A stretch of DNA of 64,000 nt, taken from the NCBI GenBank assembly GCA_905221605.1, contig CAJNDS010000446.1, forward strand, positions 815,243-879,242, read 5' to 3'. The notes beneath the pieces were generated by a model. It did not search any database and was not told the DNA's origin. It saw nothing but the letters and a program-made list of their open reading frames with translations. This document shows positions 52,983 to 62,424 of the stretch, piece by piece (the stretch's first letter is position 1; every line of letters begins with the position of its first letter). The position numbers and the translations under genes are program-made. The stretch comes from Symbiodinium natans (taxonomy: Eukaryota > Sar > Dinophyceae > Suessiales > Symbiodiniaceae).

Positions 52983-55900
52983 TGTGTGTGTGCGTGTGTG
53001 TGTGGCTTTTTGTTTTTTTTGTGTGTGTGTGTGTGTGTATTTGTGTGGTTTTGTGTGCAGGCAGCGCCGCAGCAAGCGCAAGCACGCAGCCAACCCAAGC
53101 CGTGTTCGACACACAAATGGAAGACGGCTGCCACGAGGGAAACCACGCACCAGAAGACGCAGAGGCCGTGGCGAGTCACAAACCTGACCTCCATGCATCT
53201 CATGAACATGTGCACAGCTGCCGTTTTGAGCCCTGCAGGACTCAGAGACCCAAAGCGCGCAAGAACAGCTAGCAGAGTTGGCCAAGGCACAACAGAAAGC
53301 AGCGGAGGCGAGGGCACAAGCAGAACAAGAGGCCAAGGAACAACAGAAAGCAGCGGAGGCAAGGGCGCAAGCAGAACGAGAGGCCAAGGAACAACAGAAA
53401 GCAGCGGAGGCGACAGCACAAGCAGAACGAGAGGCCAAGGAACAACAGGAAGCAGCGGAGGCAAGGGCACAAGCAGAACAAGAGGCCAAGGAACAGCAGA
53501 AAGCAGCGGAGGCAAGGGCACAAGCAGAACGAGAGGCCAAGGAACAACAGAAAGCAGCGGAGGCAAGGGCGCAAGCAGAACGAGAGGCCAAGGAACAACA
53601 GAAAGCAGCGGAGGCGACAGCACAAGCAGAACGAGAGGCCAAGGAACAACAGGAAGCAGCGGAGGCAAGGGCACAAGCAGAACAAGAGGCCAAGGAACAG
53701 CAGAAAGCAGCGGAGGCAAGGGCACAAGCAGAACGAGAGGCCAAGGAACAACAGAAAGCAGCGGAGGCAAGGGCACAAGCGGAGGCAAGGGCACAAGCAG
53801 AACAAAAGGAGCAGAAAGCAGCGGAGGCGAGGGCACAAGCAGAACGAGAAGCCAAGGAACAGCAGAAAGCAGCGGAGGCAAGGGCACAAGCGGAGGCAAG
53901 GGCACAAGCAGAACAAGAGGAGCAAAAAGCAGCGGAGGCCAGGGCACGAGCAGAGCAAGAGGCCAAGGAACAGCAGAAAGCAGCGGAGGCAAGGGCACAA
54001 GCAGAACACAAGGCCAAGGAACAGCAGAAAGCAGCGGAGGCAAGGGCACAAGCAGAACAAGAGGCCCAGGAACAGCAGCAAGCAGCAAGGGCAAAAACAG
54101 AACAAGACGCCCACAACCGACCAGAAAACAAGGAAGAGCAGAAAAACGAGGTGCACCGACGTCTTGCTCTTCTCAGACAAAAGCAAGCGCAACTTCTCGA
54201 AAGCCAGGCAAAGCTGAAAGCAATGGAGGACCAACTCCACACCGCTGTGCAGCAATGCGATGATGTCTTACGCTCACCAAGTCCCAAGACATGCAAGGGA
54301 GAACTCACGCCAACAGAGCAATTGTCCCCGCTCAGCCAGCGAAGCGAGCCCATACCAAAGCAGATCGCCGCAGCGCATCCCCCAGCACAGAAGCAGCCAG
54401 CCAAAGCCACAGCAGCAGCCCCAAAAGCCAAACCGGCCAAACCCCCAGCGCACCCGCTGGCTTTGGTGCCTGCAAAAGCCAGTTTGCCCAAGATGGCAGC
54501 AGCCAAGTCGAGACTGCCAGAGCCACGGCCCAGTGACGCTGCCATTCAACGCAGGCTTTCACGTGCTATGGAGCCTACTGCCAGAGGCACCTTCAAGGTG
54601 CAGCAAAGCATCCGCAACCAGTGGCTAGCTGGTGGAGACGAGCGCAATCATGTGATCAGGCTGTTCGAGCAAACGGGCTTCAACACGGACCGGTGCGCGC
54701 GTGTGCATGCTGAATGTGGAAATGTGGAGGGTGGGTGGGGGCGGGGGGGGGGGGTACCCTAAACCCTGTCTTTATATATACCCTAAACATGTATGATCCC
54801 TTATATAAGCCCAAAATGTTTATGTAACCTTGAACCACCCTTGAATTTTGAAACCCTAAACTAAAAAGATAGCGCCGAGTAAAACTAAAAAAACAAGCGT
54901 GTGTTTGATCTTTTGCAGGATGCCTTCGTGAGGAAATTTTCGGCGAAAACCGAAAACACGAAAGAGATGGAACTGGCTGTGATGTTCGAGTATTTGACGA
55001 AGGAAGAGATGAGTCAGGAGCCTTACAACATGTGCGAGACCTTCGGCTACAATGTTGTACATACATTACACATGTTTGTTTTTTTCACAGAGGTTGGTAC
55101 GCGGGATGTTTTCACGCTCAGGGAAGACATCCAGGCAGTTGTCGACGCCGCGAACAAAGACCCGGAACAATACATTCGGTCACGTGGCAGCAGCTCCAGA
55201 CATTGTGTCTGGAAAGCTGTGGTTGCATATTCTGGCTTTTCTGGCTAAGGAAGCACCCTTACAAGAGAGGTATTCTCAAATACTACTGCGAGCTGAAAGT
55301 GCAAGGCCACAGGAAGTGCCTTCGACTTGAACATTTTCATGTTCGATTTTAAGTTCGACGGTGTCGGTGTTTGTTTCAATTTACATGCACCATGTGTCGC
55401 GTGCACCAGGCAAACGGCAAAAGCTACTATCACAGATCTTTGGGAGGGGACCGATGTGGAGATGTCTGGCCTGGACATGGAAATCGATCTGAATGATGCT
55501 TTGGCTCAGTCTTCTGGTCTCCTGCATGCAACCGAGATACTTGTGCAAGCGCTGCCAACGTTGCCATCTGGGATCTGCACTCCTCAGCTAAGGTGAGTTG
55601 CCAGAAAGCTGGAATGATGCGGCTGACGGTGCTGTTCTGGGACAGCCAAACTTATCAGATGAAGCAAAATCTCTTCTGAAGAAATTGGGTTGGCCCGACG
55701 TCCAGGAAGCCACGAAGCCCTCAAGTCTGATGAGTAAGGCTATCAGTGCCCTCCAGAAACGTTTGAAGAAACTCGACGACCTCATGCCGGACCATGAAGT
55801 CAAACAGCTTCCTCCGCCCCCTGAAGACAATGCTACGGAACCTGTCTCGCAGAGGCCTGGCACTTCGATCGATCGTTCTTAAAAAACACACTCAAGCACG

Positions 55901-56572
55901 TTCGCAAACCCTCTAATTAAAGGCTCTTGCAATCGGTGCGAGGATGCTGCGCAAGCTGCTGCAGATGCACAAGTCCGTGGATGAATGCTGTGAACAGCTC
56001 TCGAAGCACATGTCCGAGGGTGTGGTCGAAGGCTACAGCGACACGCGACTTGCATGAACCGATCCTATATACGCAAATATTGACTCGAGCAGCGTGCAAG
56101 GGCACTAAATGCATCCCAAAGTATATTGTCCCTTAAAAGGACAGAAGCTGAAATCGATGTGCTGCTGGGCAAGAGTCGAAAGCTGATCCCTGGCTGTGCT
56201 ACTATAAAAATATACCAGCATACCTTTCTCGAGCTAAACCCCATAGATAACCCTAAGACCCTATAAACCCTAACTTATAATTCCCTTATAACCCTAAGAA
56301 CCCTAAACTGCCAGTCAGCTGAGGATGATCGAGTCGTCAGAACTGGAGACACGGGCGAAATCTGCAAGGACTCATGAACTTCTTACCAGGAGGGTCCTCT
56401 CCCGTTTTGTGTTATGAAAAGGACACTGACGCTGGCCACGAAAGCTGAGGCGCCTGAGCCGGCTCAGGCCAAGCCAAAGCACGCACGTATCAAAGCCCCA
56501 CCCCCCCCGAAGCGGCCAGCTGCCAAGGCTACTGCGAAAGAGCCCCCGGCGAAGCGCCCCAAAAAGGATTAA
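48711..56572 (+). CDS. Large gene, resolved part: C5-methyltransferase-like domain, coiled coil, basic tail
   Basis: Twenty exons join in one frame (about 1,250 codons, TAA at 56570): 48711-48967, 49067-49214, 49619-49751, 49860-50068, 50164-50242 (or 50260), 50553-50721, 51068-51240, 51303-51428, 51588-51636, 53061-53170, 53239-54687, 54919-55017, 55093-55186, 55270-55312, 55410-55592, 55726-55798, 55923-56005, 56140-56181, 56315-56389, 56422-56572. Donors are GT, GC or GA; all acceptors AG. The order is: methyltransferase-like motifs I, IV, VI and VIII; a YPPLFA module; a W.EAEL..V..YL module; a 17-residue-repeat coiled coil; a (G)TFKV...I...W module; an [16 protein letters not shown] module; and a Lys/Pro-rich end (PPAKRPKKD). 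The protein start lies upstream and is unresolved. It is probably nuclear (basic ends). Weak points: the 32-bp last intron, the 53171 donor and the 55018-55092 intron. It could be a host gene family or part of a mobile element. Confidence 0.75.
49270..49480 (+). repeat. TTTATAGGG 9-mer repeats and AT microsatellite in an intron
   Basis: About fifteen TTTATAGGG units with a (TA)n block at 49387-49406, within intron 49215-49618. Confidence 0.9.
49619..50068 (+). CDS. Methyltransferase-like motifs VI and VIII (two exons of the large gene)
   Basis: Exon 49619-49751 reads [20 protein letters not shown] then [27 protein letters not shown] matches the ENV-type motif VI, and the hydrophobic run before it is a buried strand, not a membrane segment. 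Exon 49860-50068 reads [20 protein letters not shown] then LWS; G(H/V)(E/P)..(K/R)R...(W/F) matches motif VIII (G.PQ.R.R). A basic stretch [20 protein letters not shown] follows. Confidence 0.62.
50264..50471 (-). repeat. CCCTATAAA 9-mer array in an intron
   Basis: About 15 units, ten of them in perfect tandem (50371-50463), within the intron before 50553. A register-shifted relative of CCCTAAA carrying an inserted TA. Confidence 0.93.
51637..53060. repeat. Intron dominated by CT / TG / GTGCGC microsatellites
   Basis: From 51826 to 53050 the + strand is almost continuous (CT)n, (TG)n, (TGTC)n and, at 52436-52570, (GTGCGC)n, an alternating purine-pyrimidine run prone to Z-DNA. Very long open frames on both strands are artefacts of the simple repeats. 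Flanking exons join in frame (phase 1). Confidence 0.93.
53239..54687 (+). CDS. Large gene, 483-codon exon: 17-residue-repeat coiled coil plus conserved C-terminal module
   Basis: CCCTGCAG|G acceptor. Residues 1-14 read [14 protein letters not shown], then about 16 copies of a 51-bp unit encoding [17 protein letters not shown]-type repeats (53280-54100), alpha-helical with Ala spacing suited to a long single helix or coiled coil. A 204-bp higher-order period (four units) is visible. Then [20 protein letters not shown], an Ala/Pro/Lys linker, and [20 protein letters not shown] with [12 protein letters not shown], ending at a GA donor (ACG|GACCGG). All six frames are open across the repeat because 51 is a multiple of 3; this frame is chosen because the non-repeat downstream part is conserved-looking only here. 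Confidence 0.8.
54919..55312 (+). CDS. Large gene, three exons: FVRKFS / LTKEEM / [10 protein letters not shown] module
   Basis: Exon 54919-55017 follows TTTTGCAG and reads [20 protein letters not shown] then [13 protein letters not shown]. Exon 55093-55186 reads [20 protein letters not shown] then [11 protein letters not shown]. Exon 55270-55312 gives [14 protein letters not shown]. In the dinoflagellate family I recall, this order (F(V/I)R, E(F/Y)(V/L)(T/S)EE(D/E)M, then a Y-x-(V/C)E-(V/L)K strand) follows the FKV...W module, so content and order support the joins. Confidence 0.62.
55410..56572 (+). CDS. Large gene, C-terminal exons and basic tail
   Basis: Exons 55410-55592 ([20 protein letters not shown], ending at GTGAGT), 55726-55798 ([20 protein letters not shown]), 55923-56005 ([20 protein letters not shown]), 56140-56181 ([13 protein letters not shown]), 56315-56389 ([20 protein letters not shown]) and 56422-56572 ([20 protein letters not shown], ending [11 protein letters not shown]). 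The first parts are helical. The end is a bipartite-like nuclear localisation cluster. The segment 55604-55725 is also open ([20 protein letters not shown]) and may be exon under another splice choice. Confidence 0.6.
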
Positions 56573-56749
56573 ACTAGAGGGAGCCTTCACTATGCAACGT
56601 GGTGAATCCTGAAGTGTTTACACTAGTGTACTATAGCTAGACAGACTGCCAGCGGCGCTTTGAAGTTTGTGGCTCTCCCAATGTGCGACGTGGAGTTTTG
56701 ATTGCGCGCGCCCGTGCCGTGCCAAACAAGTTAGCAATGTTTGTTTCAG
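56573..56749 (+). promoter_or_regulatory. Short intergenic spacer between two co-oriented genes
   Basis: 177 bp separate the TAA of the large gene from the first recognisable exon of the next. No TATA-like or polyadenylation signal is evident. Dinoflagellates often use closely spaced same-strand genes with trans-splicing. An unrecognised 5' exon could lie here. Confidence 0.35.
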
Positions 56750-59213
56750 CAGGGCGAGTTGTGCTTGACTGCAACTACACTGAGCGAGCATGCAGACCTC
56801 ATCTTTCGTGTTAAGACCTTTCCTGCCTGCAGGGCCCAGTGCCAACGCATACCCTACGTGCTCTTGCAGAGCGAGTGGCTGATGGAGCTCTTCGTTTGCA
56901 AATGCTGGGTATGCGATCTGTGCACTCTCGCACGGTTTAGGGTATGCATGGGGGGAAGGGGGGGGGGGGGGGGTGTATGACTTACAGGGCTGGGGTAGGA
57001 GAGTTAGAGGGTTTTGGCTCGGGCTCGGGTTCGGGTGTTTTAGGGGATCGAACTCGGGCCCCACAGCGTCCTTGCAAATGGTTCGAGGTCTAGGGATTGC
57101 AAGGCGTATAGGGTTCCTGCAGGGTCTATCGGGTTTATAGGGTCTGTTTCGGCCGATGCCCCCATACTCTCTCAAGCTGCATCAGCCCTTGTAGGTTGCT
57201 ATGGTTCTGCCAACCCGTCAACCCTACACCCCAATAAAATAGACCTATATAAACCCTATTCTGAACCCTCAGCCCTCTTTTCCACCCTGTGGCAACCCTA
57301 AACCCGATTAAAACCCCATATATTGTAAGCCCTACATATATGTAAACCCTATGCAAGCCCAGGCTCCTGCGTGCATCATCGGCGAGATTGCCACAGCAGT
57401 CGTGAGTGATGGGAGCCAAGCGCAAAGCCTGAGGGATGCTGCAAAGGTGGACAAGCATCACAGTGAGCGAAATGCCCACCGCTTGTTTAACCGATATGGT
57501 TTGGCACTCAAGGTTCCAATTTCCACATTAAGTGTTCCTGAAAGTAGTGGGCAGGATGAGATCTCAATTCCGTACTTGAAAGTGACTGACTACTTGCAAG
57601 TCTTGCTAAACAAGTACGAGGAAGTCTTGCTTGGGGGGTTGAAGGTGGACCAAGCGGAGGGTATGCTGTCCAAGTTTTGGTCCTGCTTCAAGAGCTACCA
57701 CAAGGATCATGTTGCTTTTACCTCTCTGAGTGACTCAGAGCGGCGCCGCTGCATACCAGTACTAGTTCATGGAGACAAGGGTAGGACCCTTCAAAAATCC
57801 CCTATTTTTGTTCTCACTTTTGAACTTCCTGTCGGCCTACCCCCTGCCATGCTCAAACGAACTCGGTATGACCAGAGGCGCGAACACTTGCAAAACCCGA
57901 ACAGTAGGCTGAGGATGCCTTGCCAGCAACGTGCACGATTTTTCGGGAAGCGCAAGTTTGAGGAGATGAGTTTTGATGGGTGCCCTCTGGAGCATGGGTG
58001 TGGGGACTACCTACGACACAATTCCAAAGGTCACTCTTTCTTGAGCCGCTTCCTGATTGCAGCCGTGCCGTCGAAGGTTTACAACAGAAACCAGGAAGTG
58101 TTGCCCTGCCTGCTGAAGGAAGTCGCTGGGCAGTTCGAGCAGCTGCTGCATCGTGGCCTAGTTCACGCCAAGTCAGGCTTGAACTTCAAGTTTGCGTTCA
58201 TTGGGGCTAAGGGGGATGCTGAGTGGCACTGGGAAGCTGCCAAGTACAATAGGAGCTATCATCGAACAGGTGTGGTCAACATGACAAAGATATGCCCCTG
58301 GTGTGATGCCGGTGCCGAAGGCGCTAGCTTCACAGATTGCAGTGATGCACCCGAGTGGCTGCCAACGATGGCGGCCAGTGATCCGTGGGACACGCTTCCG
58401 CCGCTGAACCATGCACCATTCAGCGCCCGCTTTCCAGCCAACATGTACAAGTTCGACCCCTTCCACGTGCTAAAGTTTGGTGTGTTCCGCGATTGCGTTG
58501 GTAGCTGTATCGTGCGGCTGGCTGCGATGCGATACTTTGATTTTGACCCGGGAGATTCCAAAGGAATCCTGCAAAGACTTCAGAGAGCTTACTCCATGTA
58601 CAAGCTGTGGGGTCTTGCAGAGGGCAAGAATATCTATCTGAAGGGCTTCACCAAATCCAACTTCAATTTCGAGAAATACAGCAAGTTTCCCTGGGTGAAT
58701 GCCAAAGGTTCGGAAGTTACCCTTCTCATGATGTGGCTAGAGTTTTACCTCCAGCTAGTCCTCAAGGAATTGAAGCTGGAAGAGGATCGCCTACCGGTGT
58801 CGGCCATGCTCCAGATGATGCGTGGCGGCTTGTCATATGTAGGAGTTATGCACAGCCACGGGCTCAGTATGCCAAACTCTTGCGGAAAGCTTCTTCTGGA
58901 GGCTGGCTTTACGTTTTTGAGGGGGTACACATGGATGGCGAACCACTGCACGGGCATAGGGGTGTCGGGGTTTCGACTCCGCCCCAAATTACACTATATG
59001 CACCATCTTTTACAAGAGACGAAGGATCAGGTAGCAACCGGTGCAGAAATCATCTCTCCTGTAATGTTCCTATGTGAGCAAAACGAGGATTGTATAGGGA
59101 GATTGAGTAGGGTAAGCAGGAGAGTGAGTGCTGCAACGGCGAGTTTGAGGACCACTCAACGGTATTTGGTGAAGATTCGATGCCTACTTGAAAAGCTCCT
59201 CGACCGGCAGTGA
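56750..59213 (+). CDS. Dinoflagellate-expanded ~670-residue protein, possibly transposase-derived
   Basis: Exon 1, 56750-56908 (after TTGTTTCAG), reads GELCLTATTLSEHADLIFRV and later QSEWLMELFVCKCW, Cys-rich. Exon 2, 57363-59213, is a 616-codon uninterrupted frame to TGA; the two join in phase 0 across GT...AG. An in-frame ATG at 57351 is the alternative start. Exon 2 motifs, counted from that ATG: CIPVLVHGDKGR (about 133-144), GDAEWHWEAAKYNRSYH (about 289), a CPWC pair (about 313), YKFDPFHVLKFGVFRDC (about 366-382), FPWVNAKGSEVTLL (about 444), RPKLHYMHHLLQET (about 544) and CEQNEDCIGRLSRVSRRV (about 573). Acidic residues next to conserved His in FDPFH and NED near the C terminus could form a D-D-E-type site like KDZ or hAT transposases, but this is unproven. 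A single huge exon in an intron-rich region suggests retrocopy or mobile origin. Intact: no stops or frameshifts. Confidence 0.72.
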
Positions 59214-60100
59214 CCAGTGACATGCAGAAAAGCAGGGAATCCGCGATTGCACTTTTCGAGAACAATTGCGCTTTTGTGTTTATGGTTGCGCTTTTTCGTG
59301 TACAAAGTAACAATGGCGGAAATTATGAAGGGCCGGGTGGTCAAGGTGAACCCTAAACCTATGTCAACGGCAGTCATGAGCGAACACAGGTTGTTTTGCC
59401 AGCTGCAGTTTTGTGTTTGGAGTGTCATGTCATCCTTGTCGCGGTTTTGAAGTCGGAGACCCCTCTTTGCTGCCAGAGCAGGGTCCAAGATGCTATTTAA
59501 AATAAACCCGACAGCAAACAGAACCGAGATACCACAAGGGCCCAAGGAGTTTTCAATATTATCTGTTCTAGCCCTTTTAAATTTTTTAGCCCCAAACCTC
59601 GAAAACCTTGGACATTACAACCCTGAACCCTAAACCCTAAGCCCTACAGCCCGAAGCCCTTGCTTAGGTCCACTTGTCGATTCTGAAGTCAGAGCATTTT
59701 GACCAGATTCCAGGCTTGGAATCTTGGTGAGGGTAGAGGGTTTGGTGTTTGGGGTTTAGGTTTTAGGGTTTAGGGTTTAGGGTTATGGGGGCTAAGGGCT
59801 TAAGACTTGAGAGTTAGACCAACTTGGAGGCTTGGCGATTTTAGGGTCACGGGGGGTTCGATTGATGAGGGTGTGGCGTTTGCGGCTCTAGTGAGTGATA
59901 GTTTACGGTTTAGGGTAGAGCTTAGAATGGCCGGAATTAACGACGAAACCCCTTTTAGCCTCACATGACACTGGGGAAGTTTAGTTGCAGGGGGGTTGTG
60001 GGTTATTAGTATGTGGGGGGAAGAGGGCTCGGGGTGTTGAAGATTTCAGTCCTGGTGTGTGGAGAACTCGAGATGTGGGGGTTTACGAAAATATGGGACG
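59214..60100. other. Downstream spacer, no supported gene
   Basis: First ~350 bp is unique AT-balanced sequence that may include the 3' UTR of the preceding gene. Telomere-type words return at 59620 and 59745-59785. Confidence 0.4.
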
Positions 60101-60103
60101 CTT

Positions 60104-60185
60104 AATGTAGACCCCCAAATAGTAGCATCCCCTTAGAAAAAGGACCCCAAAAAAGGTACCCCTAATTTCGGAAACCCCCATTTGA
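60104..60185. repeat. MITE-like family E copy, part
   Basis: GACCCCCAAATAGTAGCATC and AAGGTACCCCTAATTTCGGA, related to the next element in opposite orientation. Confidence 0.6.
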
Positions 60186-60296
60186 CGGGTTTTTAGGGTG
60201 GTTTGGGAGCCCAGACAATAGTTAAGGCGTGCCCTACCCTGCCATGTGGCATATGCATATGGACCCATGCGATGCAACATTCCCCTGAGTCTCCAT

Positions 60297-60375
60297 ATGG
60301 GGGTTTCCGAAAATAGGGGGTACCCTATTTGGAGGTCCCGTTACAGGAGATTCTGTTCTATTTGGGGTTCCCATA
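60297..60375. repeat. MITE-like family E copy, part
   Basis: GGGGGTTTCCGAAAATAGGG, GGTACCCTATTTGGAGGTCC and GGAGATTCTGTTCTATTTGG, shared with 39221-39337. Confidence 0.65.
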
Positions 60376-60377
60376 TT

Positions 60378-60996
60378 TTGCCCAGAGCTGTACCACCCCG
60401 AACCTGCTCAGGATCAGGCTGCAGCTTTCTTCAGGGCAGGTTCTTGACGCCCCGTGTGACCTTGCGAATCTGGCCTCTATCCTCCAAAGTTCTGACGAGC
60501 GTCTCAAGAAGTTCAAGGGGTGTTTGGACCCTAAACCCTAAACTAAACCCGAAACCCTAAACCCCAAGCCCTAAACACTCTTTCAAAAAACTGCGGATGC
60601 AAAAGCTGCGGAAGCATCTGCAGCCTGTCAATGCTGGGGCAGACGCGGTGCCGCTGCCAGAGGCCGTTGAGATGACCGAGCACGAGACGCCTTTCGGGTT
60701 TAGGGTTTAGGGTTTATTGTTTAGGGTTTAGGGTTCAAAATTTAGGGTTTAGGATTTAGGGGGTATGTGGTGATGATGACAAAGACCAACACCCTACATA
60801 TCAAGAGCCTCGTGAACATGAGCAAGAAGCTGCCCAAGGACGTTATTTCTCTTCCTGAGGTTGGGGGGACATACGTGCTGAGTCCTAGTCTGGCCCGGGG
60901 GGACCAAAGGCATCGTCCATTTGGGGGTTTAGGAGGATTTCGGGGCTAGAGGATTTCGGCACGACGGTCGGTAAGCGCCCTGCCAAGCGATGGAAG
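60378..60996 (+). CDS. Cluster of exon-like pieces, unknown protein
   Basis: Four pieces: (a) 60378-60520 after TTGCCCAG, where two frames are plausible (LYHPEPAQDQAAAFF, or IRLQLSSGQVLDAPCDLANL continuing ASILQSSDERLKKFK); (b) about 60594-60698, LRMQKLRKHLQPVNAGADAV then PLPEAVEMTEHETPF, running into TTTAGGG units; (c) about 60767-60870, two open frames; (d) 60952-60996, CTAGAG|G acceptor, DFGTTVGKRPAKRWK and a GTGAGC donor, phase 0 at both ends. Piece (d) is the best supported. They probably belong to one + strand gene, but the joins are not established. Confidence 0.42.
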
Positions 60997-61152
60997 GTGA
61001 GCTCTTCAGCAGCGTCTCGGCGGGTTTCGGTCGTTTCGACTGCGCGCGAGGGCCCAGTCAAATTCGAGAGAGGGAGCCCTTACTAAGCCCTAAACCCTAA
61101 TTTTGAATTCTCTAGGACCCTCAACCGTAAACCGTCCCCCGAGCTCGATAGG

Positions 61153-61171
61153 CTTGAGCCAAATCCTGTAG
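61153..61171 (-). other. Sequence resembling the 3' half of the dinoflagellate spliced leader
   Basis: On the minus strand CTACAGGATTTGGCTCAAG shares its last 11 bases (TTTGGCTCAAG) with the conserved dinoflagellate spliced-leader end. A relic leader would mark a retroposed mRNA reading to the left, but no matching coding frame follows, so chance is possible. Confidence 0.25.
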
Positions 61172-61754
61172 CATCTCGACCGAGACCCCGACTGGGTTGC
61201 TGTGAAGGAGCCTTTGAAACGAGGTTGCCGGAACGTCGAAACAACATCAGTTTAAGTTGTTGGCCTTCTGGGCCTGACCCATCTAATCCTAAACCCCCAA
61301 CCCTACTTAAATGAACCCTAAACCTAAACCCTAAACCCTAAACCGGCATGCCTGGATGCCCTGAACCCGAAACCCTAAACCCAAAACGAACCCTGTAGCT
61401 CCCTTGCGTTCCTAGATTTCCTTTAAAAAAGGAAAAAGGGAGCGTTGAAGGATTGAAGGAATCGGATTTAGGGTTTTAGGGTGGTTGAGACATAGGTTTT
61501 TTGAGGTTTAGTATTTTGTTTTTGATAGACGCTTTGGGGTTTTGAGGGTTAGGGTTTCGAGCTTTCAGGTTTGGGGTTTTTGAGGTTTAGGGCTTTTGAA
61601 CCCTAAACTACCCTAAACTTTACTCCCTAAACCCTAAACCCTAAACGCTGGCTTTTGTTTTTTGCAGGGGTTGCGCCTAGGTTTTTTGGGGATTTAGCGC
61701 ATGCGTGACTGTCGCCGGCTTTGGATTCAACTGCCACTTCACCGGCGTGCGTAC

Positions 61755-61841
61755 CTTGAGATGTTCTCCCTTATAGGGATTTTAGTAGGGGGTACTATAA
61801 TGCCTATTAAGGACTCTGAGTACAAGGGGTACCATCCCAAA
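61755..61841. repeat. MITE-like family A copy
   Basis: TTGAGATGTTCTCCCTTATA and GGGGTACCATCCCAA ends around ACTATAATGCCTATTAAGGA. Confidence 0.82.
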
Positions 61842-61849
61842 TCAGGCGG

Positions 61850-62130
61850 CGAATGCAGCCCACATCTATTGCCCACTGGATTTTTCGGGCAAGGTTTGCT
61901 CTGACAAAACAAAGGCTACACTGGCTCTTTTCACTGCTAGTCTGACTGCCTAAGAGAATCGCAACCACTGTATGCAGACTGGCGATCCACAAGCCGGATG
62001 CGCTTCTTTTATGTCCGGAACGCTCCGCAGAGCGCTATCCAGGGCTAGCCGTTCGAGTTCCCTCACCACCAATTGCTTAAGAAATCTTCCCCCAAAAAAT
62101 CTAAGATATTCGTCCCTTTAAGGGTAGTAG
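61850..62130. other. Unique island, no supported gene
   Basis: About 280 bp of mixed sequence containing GTTCGAGTTCCC (62051-62062), a B-box-like word. No tRNA cloverleaf could be folded around it. Confidence 0.35.
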
Positions 62131-62137
62131 AGGGATT

Positions 62138-62171
62138 ATTATTTTTATCATTATCATTATTATTATTATTG
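62138..62171. repeat. ATT trinucleotide microsatellite
   Basis: (ATT)n with TCA interruptions, about 34 bp. Confidence 0.9.
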
Positions 62172-62260
62172 AATCTTTCTTCTTAAGCAAAGAGTAGATC
62201 ACCTGTCAAAGCAGCCTTGAATCGAGGAACCAAGTTGACGCGCCATGAATCCATAATGTA

Positions 62261-62424
62261 CCTACACTTGAAGGTTTATGGTACTTACTAACCAATTATA
62301 ACTGGGCTTATAACCCTACTTATAACTCGGATGACCCCTATAAGGCCCCTTAGGGGTATTACAAGTAGGGTTATAAGCACAGTTATAATTGGTTAGTAAG
62401 TACCATGAACCTTCAAACACAAGT
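62261..62424. repeat. MITE-like family B copy (longest)
   Basis: ACACTTGAAGGTTTATGGTA and TACCATGAACCTTCAAACA flank long complementary arms: ACTAACCAATTATAACTG against CAGTTATAATTGGTTAGT. Near-perfect hairpin of ~150 bp. Confidence 0.93.

Noticed and set aside
52731-54263. 510-codon + strand frame and 456/540/328-codon minus-strand frames over the minisatellite
   Set aside because: A 51-bp repeat (multiple of 3) keeps every frame open. Only the [13 protein letters not shown] frame continues into a conserved-looking non-repeat region with proper splice sites.
62040-62075. GTTCGAGTTCCC as a tRNA T-arm
   Set aside because: No acceptor stem, D-arm or anticodon stem could be paired around it.
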